The notes under the pieces: generated by a model
Seen by the model: only the letters and a program-made list of their open reading frames with translations
Told to the model about the DNA's origin: nothing
The model's database searches: none
Part shown: piece by piece, positions 1-7,706 of the stretch
How the letters are laid out: every line of letters starts with the position of its first letter
Position numbering within the stretch: position 1 is the stretch's first letter
From: Patescibacteria group bacterium
Lineage (GTDB): Bacteria > Patescibacteriota > Microgenomatia > Daviesbacterales > UBA10151
Direction: 5' to 3'
Assembly: GCA_018816815.1 (NCBI GenBank)
Contig: JAHIVD010000008.1
Span: forward strand, 1-17,101
Length of the DNA stretch: 17,101 nt
Translations under genes and position numbers: made by a program

Positions 1-233
1 CCCCGAATTGTTATTTTAATGTTACAGACGAAGGAGAGCTTAATTATATAATCCCCTCACCATCTATGCCTTCATTTGCAGAACAGATAGCACCTAATTT
101 TAAACGGGTAGTAATTTTATCTGATGTTGCGGGTAGTTACACAATTCAAAAAAAAGTTACAGTTGTAGTTCAATGGACTGATTTTGCAGGATTTCATGAA
201 TCAAAATTAACTACAATATTAAGAAGACTATGA
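1..233 (+). CDS. PilV-like minor pseudopilin, C-terminal part (5' end outside window)
   Basis: An open frame enters from the left edge (first full codon at 3) and ends at TGA 231-233, giving 76 residues of C-terminus. The tail has alternating hydrophobic strands followed by VVVQWTDFAGFHESKLTTIL. This beta-strand, W-(T/x)-D and 'LTTIL' ending is typical of PilV-type minor pilins, where the last strands read like 'V.V.W.d...h...LtTil'. The gene at 1896-2294 ends in a similar way (VTVLINWLDNNKTQNLTLKT), which supports the family call. The N-terminal prepilin signal lies outside the window and cannot be checked. It is followed 40 nt later by a PilW-like gene, so it is probably the first member of the V-W-X cassette. 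The family is inferred from the tail alone. Confidence 0.6.
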   Translation, partial: PNCYFNVTDEGELNYIIPSPSMPSFAEQIAPNFKRVVILSDVAGSYTIQKKVTVVVQWTDFAGFHESKLTTILRRL

Positions 234-273
234 AAGAATTACAACTTGCCTCGGAGGTGGCATATTCAACAAG

Positions 274-981
274 ATGAAAAAAATGCACTTACATCTCGGA
301 GATGTAATATCAAAAAAAGGTTTTACTTTAGTTGAGATTTTGGTGGTTATAGTTATAGTTGCTATTGTGGGAACAATAATGGTAGTTATTTTTTCCAATA
401 CCCTGCGGGGTAGTAATAAATCACAAATACTTTCTATAATAAAACAAAATGGGCAGTCAGTTTTGGAAAATATGGATAAAACCATAAGAGGTGCGGATAA
501 TTTATTGTGCCCTACTGGTACCGATCCCGATGTAACTATTGTAACAGTAAAAAATGGAATATATACAAGGTATAGGATTGTGCCCGCAAGCGATACTAGT
601 GCTGATGATAAAGTTCCAAAGGATTGCATAGAATCAGAAAAAAGTAAAAATGGTTGTATTGTTCAAGACCATCCTGAGAAACAGATAATAGATGAAGTTA
701 CCGGTGAGTTGGAGACAGATGCAGTATTCATTGATAGTGTGTGTAGCTCAGATGATCCGATGCCTAGATCTGGAAGTGATGATGCTGCTAATATTTTGAC
801 AGATACTAATGTTCAAACTGGAGTTTTAATTGGAAGCGGTTTTTTTACTGTCAGTAAACCATTCGGTTTTAAGGCTATTGTCACAATTAACTTTGTCTTA
901 AAACCCGGAGTCAGCGCGCCTCAAGTAATTGCCAGCCAAATAGATCCTCAAACTTATCAGACGACTATTGAGTTGCGGTAA
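274..981 (+). CDS. PilW-like minor pseudopilin (prepilin)
   Basis: This is a 235-aa prepilin. A basic leader of 16 residues ends in K-K-G16, followed by FTLVE, so prepilin peptidase would cut between G16 and F17 and leave Glu at mature position 5. A hydrophobic helix follows at about 19-42. After it comes a helix of the type 'VLENMDKTIRGADNLLCP' (about 67-84), which resembles the PilW/GspJ group of minor pilins. The rest is beta-rich and has four or more cysteines in the C-terminal half, possibly disulfide-bonded outside the cell. A purine-rich GGAGGTGG lies 14 nt upstream of the ATG; a second in-frame ATG at 283 would also keep the signal. It sits 40 nt after the PilV-like gene and 56 nt before a PilX-like gene. 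Role: initiation or tip complex of a type IV pilus. The prepilin identity is firm, the W assignment less so. Confidence 0.75.
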   Translation: MKKMHLHLGDVISKKGFTLVEILVVIVIVAIVGTIMVVIFSNTLRGSNKSQILSIIKQNGQSVLENMDKTIRGADNLLCPTGTDPDVTIVTVKNGIYTRYRIVPASDTSADDKVPKDCIESEKSKNGCIVQDHPEKQIIDEVTGELETDAVFIDSVCSSDDPMPRSGSDDAANILTDTNVQTGVLIGSGFFTVSKPFGFKAIVTINFVLKPGVSAPQVIASQIDPQTYQTTIELR

Positions 982-1037
982 ATTGATTGACAATTTAAAA
1001 AAGAAGACCGACAATGAATAATGAAAGGAATCAATAA

Positions 1038-1892
1038 ATGAGAAATGAAATAGGACAAGTAATTTTGGTGTTGGTTTTAGTAATGACTGTTGCTTTAGCT
1101 ATTGGAATCTCTGTAATTCAGCGGTCAATATCGGATATTTCTACTGCTTCCAAGGCAGAGCAATCATCCCGGGCATTTTCTGCAGCAGAGGCAGGTATAG
1201 AAGAAGCCCTAAATTATCCGACTCATGTTAACACCAGTGTAAATTTTACAGAAAATAATTCAATGGCTGAAGTTACAGGTGGTGGATTGATACCCTGTAT
1301 ACCAGGGTCCAGCGGTTGCGCTCAAGAAGAAGATTCAAGGCAGGTAGCGCTCGAATACCCTCCTTTAGCCAAGGAAGAAGTTGCTCATGTCTGGTTTGCC
1401 GATCCTGATTCTTCTACTAATCCGCCGGCAGAGGCCTATAAAGGAAATAGTCTGGATGTTTATTGGGGTAATTCAGGTACAGATATGGCTGCTTTGGAGT
1501 TGACACTTGTTTACCATGACGGCAGTAAATATACCAGTCGGAAATGGTACCTTGATAATGATGCTGCAGGTAGAAATAATTTTGAACAAGTTAATTGCAC
1601 AAGTAGTTATTCTTTAGCAGGATATCGATGCAAAAAAACAATAGATACCTCGCCCTCAGGTCTAATGCTGCTTCGGGCAAGACTTCTTTATAATACGTCT
1701 TCTCAACCATTTGCAGTACAAGCAGTCGGTTTTTGCAACACGGATTGTTCGCTTCCTCCGCAAGCGAGAAGTATAGTTTCTACCGGTACGGCAGGTACAA
1801 CGCAAAGAAAAGTTGAGTTATTCCAAATAAATAAAGTAGTTCCGCCCTATTTTGATTACGCCATCTTTTCTGTAGGTGAAATAAATAAATAA
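1038..1892 (+). CDS. PilX-like minor pilin
   Basis: This 284-aa protein has a very short leader (MRNEIG) and then a long hydrophobic helix starting QVILVLVLVMTVALAIGISV (7-26). Gly6 before the helix fits a prepilin cleavage site, but the mature fifth residue is Val, not Glu, a feature shared by PilX/GspK-like minor components. The helix continues into 'RAFSAAEAGIEEALN', the conserved AxxxAEAGIExAL segment of PilX-type proteins. The C-terminal half holds several cysteines (for example NCTSSYSLAGYRCKK and FCNTDC), suggesting disulfide-stabilised loops on an extracellular domain. A weak AAAGGA lies about 10 nt before the ATG. Its stop is only 3 nt from the next PilV-like gene, so the two are co-transcribed. 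It is the third member of the first V-W-X set. Confidence 0.72.
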   Translation: MRNEIGQVILVLVLVMTVALAIGISVIQRSISDISTASKAEQSSRAFSAAEAGIEEALNYPTHVNTSVNFTENNSMAEVTGGGLIPCIPGSSGCAQEEDSRQVALEYPPLAKEEVAHVWFADPDSSTNPPAEAYKGNSLDVYWGNSGTDMAALELTLVYHDGSKYTSRKWYLDNDAAGRNNFEQVNCTSSYSLAGYRCKKTIDTSPSGLMLLRARLLYNTSSQPFAVQAVGFCNTDCSLPPQARSIVSTGTAGTTQRKVELFQINKVVPPYFDYAIFSVGEINK

Positions 1893-1895
1893 AGA

Positions 1896-2294
1896 ATGAA
1901 AATCAAAAACGGGTTTTCTCTTGTAGAGCCTTTATTGGTAGTAGTATTAGTTGGGTTGTTGGTATATTTACTTGCCAGCATCCCAAATTCATTACAGTTG
2001 ATAACTAAGAGTAAGCACGAGAGTTTGGTTCGGGAAATAGCTGTTAAGCAAATTGAGGACAAAAGAACAGTAAATTATACGAATTTGGTGAACGGCACCT
2101 CTCCTATCAGTGATCCGCGCCTTGTGTTGTTTCAAGGCAGCGGTACAATTGTTGTTGGAGATTGCGATCCGATAATTTGCACAAACGGGGAACATATTAA
2201 AGAGGTAACAGTTTTGATAAATTGGTTGGATAACAATAAAACACAAAATTTGACACTTAAAACAATGATCGGAGAAGGAGGGATTAACCAATAA
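1896..2294 (+). CDS. PilV-like minor pseudopilin (second copy)
   Basis: A 132-aa prepilin with a five-residue leader, MKIKN, then G6 and FSLVEPLLVVVLVGLLVYLL. Cleavage between G6 and F7 leaves Glu at mature position 5. The residue after it is Pro (mature position 6), where Leu or Met is usual; this should kink the helix start or alter packing. The small beta domain ends with EVTVLINWLDNNKTQNLTLKT, the same kind of ending as the partial gene at the left edge, so both belong to the PilV-like group. Two cysteines (in GDCDPIICTNG) could form a disulfide. The start ATG lies 3 nt behind the PilX-like stop with no clear Shine-Dalgarno sequence, suggesting translational coupling. Confidence 0.72.
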   Translation: MKIKNGFSLVEPLLVVVLVGLLVYLLASIPNSLQLITKSKHESLVREIAVKQIEDKRTVNYTNLVNGTSPISDPRLVLFQGSGTIVVGDCDPIICTNGEHIKEVTVLINWLDNNKTQNLTLKTMIGEGGINQ

Positions 2295-2326
2295 GAACTC
2301 AAAACTCTGGCAATTTCTTCCTGCGT

Positions 2327-2926
2327 TTGAAGAATATATTGCTTGAGCGGTTAGCAAAAACTAAGGGATTAACTCTTATAGAATTATTGGTGGCAATGGG
2401 AATAGCAACAATGGCAGGTGTGTTGCTTTTAGTTATTATTGTAAACAGTGCCGGATTGTTTACAGAGCAATCTTCAAAGGTTCAAGAAGGCTTAAATAGT
2501 AATGACACTCTTTCTGTTTTGAGGGGAAGTATCAAGCAAGCAAGCTCAGTGGCACCATCTTATACAGACGGTTTAACTACATATACATCAAGCACTAGCC
2601 AGCTTGTTTTAAAGGTGTCTTCTATTGACAGCTCCGGTAACATTATTGATAGTCTTTTTGATTATTTTATTTTGTATTCGGATCAGGGGACGGTTCATCT
2701 TAAAATTTTTCCGGATGCTGTAAGTTCCAGACCAGGGTCAGACCGTATTCTTTCGACAAACGTAGATAACTTAATATTTCAATATTTAGATTCTGTAAAC
2801 CCTCCGGTTGAAGTGTCCCCTATAAGCGCTGCTAAAGTTCGCGTTACCTTGATTCTAAGCAAAAAAATTGGCTTAAATTTTACAACAAGCACAGCTACAA
2901 CAGAAGCAAATTTGAGAAATGATTAA
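2327..2926 (+). CDS. PilW-like minor pseudopilin (second copy)
   Basis: A 199-aa product if translation starts at TTG 2327. The leader ends KTKG14 and is followed by LTLIELLVAMGIATMAGVLL, so the prepilin peptidase site is G14|L15 with Glu at mature position 5. The downstream pattern, including 'LSVLRGSIKQASSV' and 'ILSTNVDNLIFQYLD' near the C-terminus, matches PilW/GspJ-type minor pilins. The start is uncertain: there is no ATG or GTG between the in-frame stop at 2285-2287 and the signal, and the best Shine-Dalgarno (GGAGAAGGAGG, 2271-2281) is about 45 nt before the TTG. CTG 2321, or even ATA 2291, which is well spaced from that site, are alternatives. The 3' end overlaps the next gene by 8 nt. 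Confidence 0.7.
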   Translation: MKNILLERLAKTKGLTLIELLVAMGIATMAGVLLLVIIVNSAGLFTEQSSKVQEGLNSNDTLSVLRGSIKQASSVAPSYTDGLTTYTSSTSQLVLKVSSIDSSGNIIDSLFDYFILYSDQGTVHLKIFPDAVSSRPGSDRILSTNVDNLIFQYLDSVNPPVEVSPISAAKVRVTLILSKKIGLNFTTSTATTEANLRND

Positions 2927-4736
2927 GAATTTTAAATTAAAAAAGCAATATATTAATAACCAGAGCGGGCAAATTTTCTTTTTAGCCCTTGCAGCTTTAG
3001 GTATAGTTGTTTTTACGGTTTTATCTATTATTGCAGGAGCACAGCTCTATTATCAGAATTCATCTTATTCTTTGAATTCGGAGAAGGCAACAGCAATAGC
3101 TGAGGCAGGAATTGATAAGGCTTTAGCCTCTTTGAATGAAACAGGCGGTAGTTATAACGGTGAATCTGAGGTTTTTTTTGGTGATGGGTCATATTCTTCC
3201 ACTGTAACGGATAAGGATGCCGGGATTAAAGTTTTACAGGTGACAGGATATATTCCTAATAAAATTGAATCTAAAGTTAAAAGAACTATTACAATACAAG
3301 TTTCAAAAGGTGTCGGAATCTCTTTTGTTTATGGTATGCAGGTTGGCAATGGCGGTTTGGAGATGGGAGATGGTGCGACTTTTAATGGTTCTATTTACGC
3401 AAATGGCAGTATTACCGGAGGCAATAGCTCTATTTTTACAGGTGATGTATGGGTAGCTGCAGGAGAGGCACTAATTGATCAGCAAAGTGATTGTTTTGGA
3501 GTGAATTGTCAGGATTATATCTTTGGGAAAAGTATTGATGGGCAAAACCGTCAGGATGTGGCTCAAAGTTTTAAACCTTCTGATTCTGGTGCATTAAATA
3601 AAGTTTCTCTAAAGCTTAAAAAAGTAGGTTATCCTGTTAATGCTGTTGTTAGAATAATGAGAGATGCAAGCGGTGAACCTGATAAAAATGAAGTTTTAGC
3701 AACAGGGACGCTTTCGGCAAATTTAGTGACCAGTGAATATAGTTTTATTGATGTTGCATTTGACACTATGCCTATCCTTGTTGATGGTGATACTTATTGG
3801 CTTATGGTTCATGCTCAGTCCCTGGATTCTTCTAATTATTGGGTTTGGTCAAATGATCTTGCTCAGGGCTATACAAGAGGTATTCCTGCGTGGTCTTCTG
3901 ACTGGCAGGCAGGCAGCCCTTCTTGGAATGCTATTACCGGAGATTTGGGGTTTGTAACATATATAAGCGGCGCAGGTATGTCAGTTAATTTAAGCAATGG
4001 CTCACGGATAGACGGTGATGTTCATGCAAATACAATTATTGGTAAAATAACCGTTGTTAAAGATGCTTATTATCAAAACCTTGATCCTTCTACAACGGTT
4101 CAAGGGACTAAATATCCTGGCTCTACAGATCCGCCGCCGATAAATTTTCCCATATCAGATGCAAATATTATTGCTTGGAAAGATCAGGCGGAAGCAGGTG
4201 GAATTACTAATGGGAATATATACAGTGGAAATAGCTGCACGATGACGCTTGGTCCAGGAAAAATTGTTGGTAATGTTTTTTTGGGAAATGACTGTAATAT
4301 TACGATTGTTTCTCCTGTTTGGATAACAGGTACATTAAACGTAGGTAACTCTACTGAGTTCAGCCTTGATCAAAGTTTTGGTGCTGCTTCCGGGATGATT
4401 ATTGTTGACGGAAGATCTGTTTTGGGAAATGGAGTTAATTTTCTAGGTTCAGACACAAGCGGCAGTTACTTAATGTTTCTTTCAACCTATAATTCAATAG
4501 TAAGCGGTCAGGGAGCTATTGTTTTAGGTAACGGATCCATTAACGGAATTTTATTTGCGCCCTATGGAGGAGTAGAGTTGGCTAATGGGGCAAGTTTTAA
4601 GGAGATTATGGCTTGGAAAATCAATCTTGGTAATGCTTCTACATTAGATTACCAGACAGGTCTGGCTCAAGTATTCTTCACTTCCGGTCCCTCAGGGTCA
4701 TTTTCTTTGATCAAAGGGACATACCAGACAAATTAA
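2919..4736 (+). CDS. Large PilX-like pilin with inserted jelly-roll domain; candidate pilus-tip adhesin
   Basis: A 605-aa protein. Residues 1-17 are a basic leader ending SG17; 18-43 form the hydrophobic pilin helix (QIFFLALAALGIVV...), again without Glu5. A PilX-type segment 'KATAIAEAGIDKALASLN' spans 56-73. From about 135 the sequence turns Gly/Asn-rich with repeated units such as NGSIYANGSI (156-165), SRIDGDVHANTI (362-373) and VLGNGSINGILFAP (535-548), resembling right-handed beta-helix or polymer-forming repeats. Between them, about 195-350 reads as a compact beta-sandwich (QDVAQSFKPSDSGALNKVSL, then GDTYWLMVHAQ), like the 'choice-of-anchor' or carbohydrate-binding-like jelly rolls of surface proteins. 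By inference it is a pilus-tip adhesin. The domain names rest on pattern recognition only. It is the last gene of the pseudopilin run, followed by a 205-nt gap before pilM. Confidence 0.7.
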   Translation: MIKNFKLKKQYINNQSGQIFFLALAALGIVVFTVLSIIAGAQLYYQNSSYSLNSEKATAIAEAGIDKALASLNETGGSYNGESEVFFGDGSYSSTVTDKDAGIKVLQVTGYIPNKIESKVKRTITIQVSKGVGISFVYGMQVGNGGLEMGDGATFNGSIYANGSITGGNSSIFTGDVWVAAGEALIDQQSDCFGVNCQDYIFGKSIDGQNRQDVAQSFKPSDSGALNKVSLKLKKVGYPVNAVVRIMRDASGEPDKNEVLATGTLSANLVTSEYSFIDVAFDTMPILVDGDTYWLMVHAQSLDSSNYWVWSNDLAQGYTRGIPAWSSDWQAGSPSWNAITGDLGFVTYISGAGMSVNLSNGSRIDGDVHANTIIGKITVVKDAYYQNLDPSTTVQGTKYPGSTDPPPINFPISDANIIAWKDQAEAGGITNGNIYSGNSCTMTLGPGKIVGNVFLGNDCNITIVSPVWITGTLNVGNSTEFSLDQSFGAASGMIIVDGRSVLGNGVNFLGSDTSGSYLMFLSTYNSIVSGQGAIVLGNGSINGILFAPYGGVELANGASFKEIMAWKINLGNASTLDYQTGLAQVFFTSGPSGSFSLIKGTYQTN

Positions 4737-4866
4737 ATAAAAAGTTATATGTTAAAAGTTAAAAGTTGTTGTCATGCAATTGGACACAAAATTATTTTTA
4801 TACAATTATTTTAGAATGTAATAGAAAAAACTTCATTTTTTTGAAAGGAATATATTATTTTAAACT

Positions 4867-4895
4867 TTGAGTTTTATGTTTTGAATTGCTACAAT
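4867..4895 (+). promoter_or_regulatory. Sigma70-type promoter for pilMNO
   Basis: TTGAGT (4867-4872), a 17-nt spacer and TACAAT (4890-4895). Transcription would start near 4902, giving a leader of about 40 nt before the pilM ATG at 4942. The -10 box covers an upstream in-frame ATG at 4894, so that ATG could not be translated from this transcript. Confidence 0.55.
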
Positions 4896-4941
4896 GTATC
4901 TACTGCCTATATCGCCATACGATACAGGAAGTGCAGTGATT

Positions 4942-5979
4942 ATGGCAAAAATTAATGTTGGTTTAGATATAGGTTTTTCTTCTATCAAGGCGGTTTCGCT
5001 GGTAAAGGACAAAGACAAGTATAAACTTGTTTCTTTGGGATCTATTCCGTCTCCTCAGCCCGGTATTGCATCTGATATGGATGAAGATCTGGAAGCTCTT
5101 GCAGTTACTATTAAAAAACTTCTTACAGCTGCAAATATTGAGCAAAAAGAAGTTGTTGTGGCGCTTCCTGAATCAAAGGTTTTTACAAGAGTTATAGATG
5201 ATTTGCCTTATCTCACAGACGCAGAGCTTGCTTCTGCTATTCGTTATGCTGCTGAAGAATTTATCCCGATGCCTTTATCTGATGTCAATTTAAATTGGCA
5301 GGTTTTAGTCCGTTCTGAAGCAAGAGGTAAAAATGCTAAGACAGTAGTATTGGTAATAGCTTCTCCTAAAAATGCAGCACTAAAATATATCAAGACTTTG
5401 GATAAGGCAGGGCTTCGTGCTAAGGTCCTGGAGACAGAAATATTAGCAGTTACCAGGTCATTAGTTGGGAATGATCCTTTTTCACCCAGTACTTTGATTA
5501 TGCAGCTTGGTGTGACAACTACTGATTTTGCTGCTGTTTCTAAAGGTTTAATATGGCTTACCCGTTCAATTTCAACCGGAGGTATTGCATTGACCAGATC
5601 TTTGGTTCAGCGTTTCAATTTTGAAATGAATCAAGCAGAGCAATACAAGAAGATTTATGGAATAGTTGAAGATCAGCTGGAGGGTAAAGTTTTCGAAGCA
5701 CTAAAACCAATAATAGATATAATAGCCGGGGAAGGACGCCGTGTTATTCAGGCTTTTGAAACAAAGTATCCTTTAAATCCAATAAAAAGAGTAGTTGTTT
5801 CAGGAGGTGGGGCTAAAATGCCCGGGCTTGTTGTTTATCTTGCAAATATTTTTGGACTGGAAGTACAGGAAGCTGATCCATGGTATTCAATTGAGAAGGA
5901 AAAAGATTCAGTTTCAAAATTGGCACAGGAGGCTTCTTCGTATTCGGTTGCAGTAGGGTTGGCATTAAGGGAAGATTAG
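4942..5979 (+). CDS. pilM: PilM, actin-like ATPase of the type IV pilus assembly platform
   Basis: 345 aa starting MAKINVGLDIGFSSIKAVSL. PilM is a cytoplasmic actin-fold protein that binds the N-terminal INLLP tail of PilN and links the platform to the motor ATPases. The phosphate-1 motif is LDIGFSSIK (8-16). The adenosine-side motif VVVSGGGAKMPGL lies near 284-296, and an intermediate LIMQLGVTTTDFAAV stretch fits the phosphate-2 loop. The length is usual for the family. An upstream in-frame ATG at 4894 would add 16 residues before the conserved start. I chose 4942 because AGGAAG sits 10 nt before it, the family begins here, and 4894 lies inside the -10 box. pilN follows after 3 nt. Confidence 0.93.
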   Translation: MAKINVGLDIGFSSIKAVSLVKDKDKYKLVSLGSIPSPQPGIASDMDEDLEALAVTIKKLLTAANIEQKEVVVALPESKVFTRVIDDLPYLTDAELASAIRYAAEEFIPMPLSDVNLNWQVLVRSEARGKNAKTVVLVIASPKNAALKYIKTLDKAGLRAKVLETEILAVTRSLVGNDPFSPSTLIMQLGVTTTDFAAVSKGLIWLTRSISTGGIALTRSLVQRFNFEMNQAEQYKKIYGIVEDQLEGKVFEALKPIIDIIAGEGRRVIQAFETKYPLNPIKRVVVSGGGAKMPGLVVYLANIFGLEVQEADPWYSIEKEKDSVSKLAQEASSYSVAVGLALRED

Positions 5980-5982
5980 TCT

Positions 5983-6525
5983 ATGGCCAGAATTTCAATT
6001 AATTTACTCCCGCCTGAGATTATGGTGCAGGAGATAAAGAAAGCAAAATTTTACAGGATTCAATTTATTGGAATTGTTATTGTATTAATAATGATTTTTC
6101 TGTCTTCTTTAACCCTGGCTTTGCGGATTTTGCAAAATCAATCAATTGCAGCTGTTCAGGCAACATTGGCACAGGAAGAACAAAAAATTTCAAAACTGAA
6201 AGGTACTCAAGCTTCTTTATACCTTTTGAAAAACCGACTCAGTGAAATTGATCAATATTTTGGAAAATCTTCCCAACAAGCATCGATGTATAAATTAATT
6301 GATAAATTAATTCCAACTTCTGTCTTGATCAACGCAATCACTATTGATAAGAGCGGTGGAGCAGTGCTTTTGGCAACAGCACCCGATTCTTTATCTCTAG
6401 ACAGGTTGCTTAATAATTTGATAACCAAAGAAACAAATGAAGATAGAATTAGCCAAGTTTCTGTTGAGACCCTTAGCCGGAGCCGGGATGGCTTTTACAG
6501 GGTTAGTCTTAAAATTAAACCATAA
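5983..6525 (+). CDS. pilN: PilN, type IV pilus inner-membrane assembly protein
   Basis: 180 aa. The N-terminus MARISINLLPPEI contains the INLLP motif (6-10) that docks in a groove of PilM. A single membrane helix follows at about 27-48 (IQFIGIVIVLIMIFLSSLTL). Next come a coiled-coil stretch (about 55-95, rich in Q, E, K and L) and an alpha/beta ferredoxin-like C-terminal domain (about 100-180) that pairs with PilO. The length is normal for the family. The stop codon overlaps the pilO start by one base (TAATG), implying coupled translation of the PilN-PilO heterodimer partners. Confidence 0.9.
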   Translation: MARISINLLPPEIMVQEIKKAKFYRIQFIGIVIVLIMIFLSSLTLALRILQNQSIAAVQATLAQEEQKISKLKGTQASLYLLKNRLSEIDQYFGKSSQQASMYKLIDKLIPTSVLINAITIDKSGGAVLLATAPDSLSLDRLLNNLITKETNEDRISQVSVETLSRSRDGFYRVSLKIKP

Positions 6526-7226
6526 TGAAAAAAAAGACAATTATTCAGTTTTATAATCATTACAAATTGTATATTTTTCCTACAGCAGTTGTGCTGTCAA
6601 GTCTTTTTTTAATCATATTCGCAATTTACCCGCAAACAGCTAAATTAATTGAAAATCAAAAAGTTGCAGGAGAAATGCAAAAGAAATCTAATTTTTTAGC
6701 ATCAAACGTTATTGCTTTAGAAGATGTAAACAGTGAAGATTTATCTGAAAAAGTAGGAATCACCCTTAGCGCTTTTCCTGCAGAAAAAGATTATGGTAGG
6801 ATTTTAGGTTTGCTGCAGGGACTAGTTGTGCAGTCCGGATTTACAATATCTTCTGTTACTTTAGGGAATGTCTCGGGTAAAGTCGGAAACGCGAGTAGTT
6901 ATGAAGTGAAACTTGAGGTCAAGGGCCCTAAGATCCTATTTCAAGGTTTCATAAATAATTTGGAAAGCTCCCCCCGGATAATAAGAGTAAGAAGTCTTGA
7001 TATTGTATTTGTTCAAGCTTCGGAAATTCTTGATACTAGTGTGATTATAGAAGTTTTATATTCTCCTTTGCCGCAAACTTTTAAAGGAGATTCTCCATTG
7101 CCTTTATTTGGTCAAGCAGAGGAAGAATTACTGATTTCTCTTTCTAATCTTTCAAAGATTAATTTAACTGCAAGTTCGTCTGCTGCTGTATATTCTCAAA
7201 GAGGAAAAGTTAATCCGTTTGAATGA
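6525..7226 (+). CDS. pilO: PilO, type IV pilus inner-membrane assembly protein
   Basis: 233 aa. A short cytoplasmic N-terminus (MKKKTIIQFYNHYK) leads into one membrane helix at about 15-35 (YIFPTAVVLSSLFLIIFAIY). A coiled segment and a ferredoxin-like domain follow, with 'FPAEKDYGRILGLLQGLVVQSG' (about 84-105) and 'FINNLESSPRIIRVRSLDIV' (about 142-161), both typical of PilO. About 40 polar Ser/Leu-rich residues form a C-terminal extension past the domain, ending KVNPFE. PilO forms heterodimers with PilN and sets the platform's spacing. No PilP or PilQ gene follows, which fits a cell without an outer membrane. I saw no terminator before the next gene. Confidence 0.87.
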   Translation: MKKKTIIQFYNHYKLYIFPTAVVLSSLFLIIFAIYPQTAKLIENQKVAGEMQKKSNFLASNVIALEDVNSEDLSEKVGITLSAFPAEKDYGRILGLLQGLVVQSGFTISSVTLGNVSGKVGNASSYEVKLEVKGPKILFQGFINNLESSPRIIRVRSLDIVFVQASEILDTSVIIEVLYSPLPQTFKGDSPLPLFGQAEEELLISLSNLSKINLTASSSAAVYSQRGKVNPFE

Positions 7227-7367
7227 GTTTAGTGGTTTGAAAGTAGTAGTGTGCTGTTTAGACAAGGTATGGGAGAAGTCATTAGAGATAAAGGTGGTGA
7301 AAATTTAACTAATTAGAGCTTTTATTGATAAAAAATGTTATGCTCAAGGAGAAAGGCGGTGAATTGA

Positions 7368-7706
7368 ATGGGCGATTCTTCAGGTAAAACAGTCAAACCA
7401 AAATTTATACCTGATCCAAATAGAACTTCTCCTAGGGTATATGCAAATTTCGCTAAGGTTAGAACGCAGGGGGTAGATTTTACAATAAGTTTTGGCGACG
7501 TCCTTCCTCCTACAAAAGAAGAGATAGAAAAAGCAAAGAGAGGTGAAGAAATATCAATTCCTTTACAATGTGAAGTAGTTATTCCTAGTTCAATGGTGCC
7601 TTCCCTAATAGAAGCTCTAAACTTACAATATGAGAAATATGATAAAGCAATTAACCCTAAAAAGGAGGGCAACAAAAGTGTGGAGAAAAATAAACCTAAG
7701 GGATAA
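7368..7706 (+). CDS. DUF3467-like small protein
   Basis: 112 aa, no signal peptide or membrane helix. The core begins RVYANFAKVRTQGVDFTISF (23-42), then GDVLPP (43-48), and closes with PLQCEVVIPSSMVPSLIEAL (about 65-84) and LQYEKYDKAI. This order (Y-A-N, then D-F-x-(I/L)-x-F-G-x-x-L-P, then V.(I/L)(T/S)P.....L..AL....KYE) is the pattern of the DUF3467 family, whose function is unknown. The tail (PKKEGNKSVEKNKPKG) is lysine-rich. AAAGGCGGTGA, 7-17 nt before the ATG, serves as ribosome-binding site. Its last 29 nt overlap the next gene, which is read in another frame, so the two are probably translated together. The family name rests on motif recognition. Confidence 0.65.
   Translation: MGDSSGKTVKPKFIPDPNRTSPRVYANFAKVRTQGVDFTISFGDVLPPTKEEIEKAKRGEEISIPLQCEVVIPSSMVPSLIEALNLQYEKYDKAINPKKEGNKSVEKNKPKG

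Noticed and set aside
4775..4800. Possible weak TGTC/GACA hairpin followed by AT-rich sequence after the adhesin gene
   Set aside because: The stem is only 4 bp, so it is not a credible terminator.
4894..4941. Sixteen-residue N-terminal extension of PilM
   Set aside because: Its ATG lies in the -10 box and the residues do not fit the family; the start at 4942 has a ribosome-binding site.
7227..7367. Search for a promoter or small gene between pilO and the DUF3467-like gene
   Set aside because: Only a 21-codon frame and poor hexamers were found; nothing beyond the ribosome-binding site is supportable.
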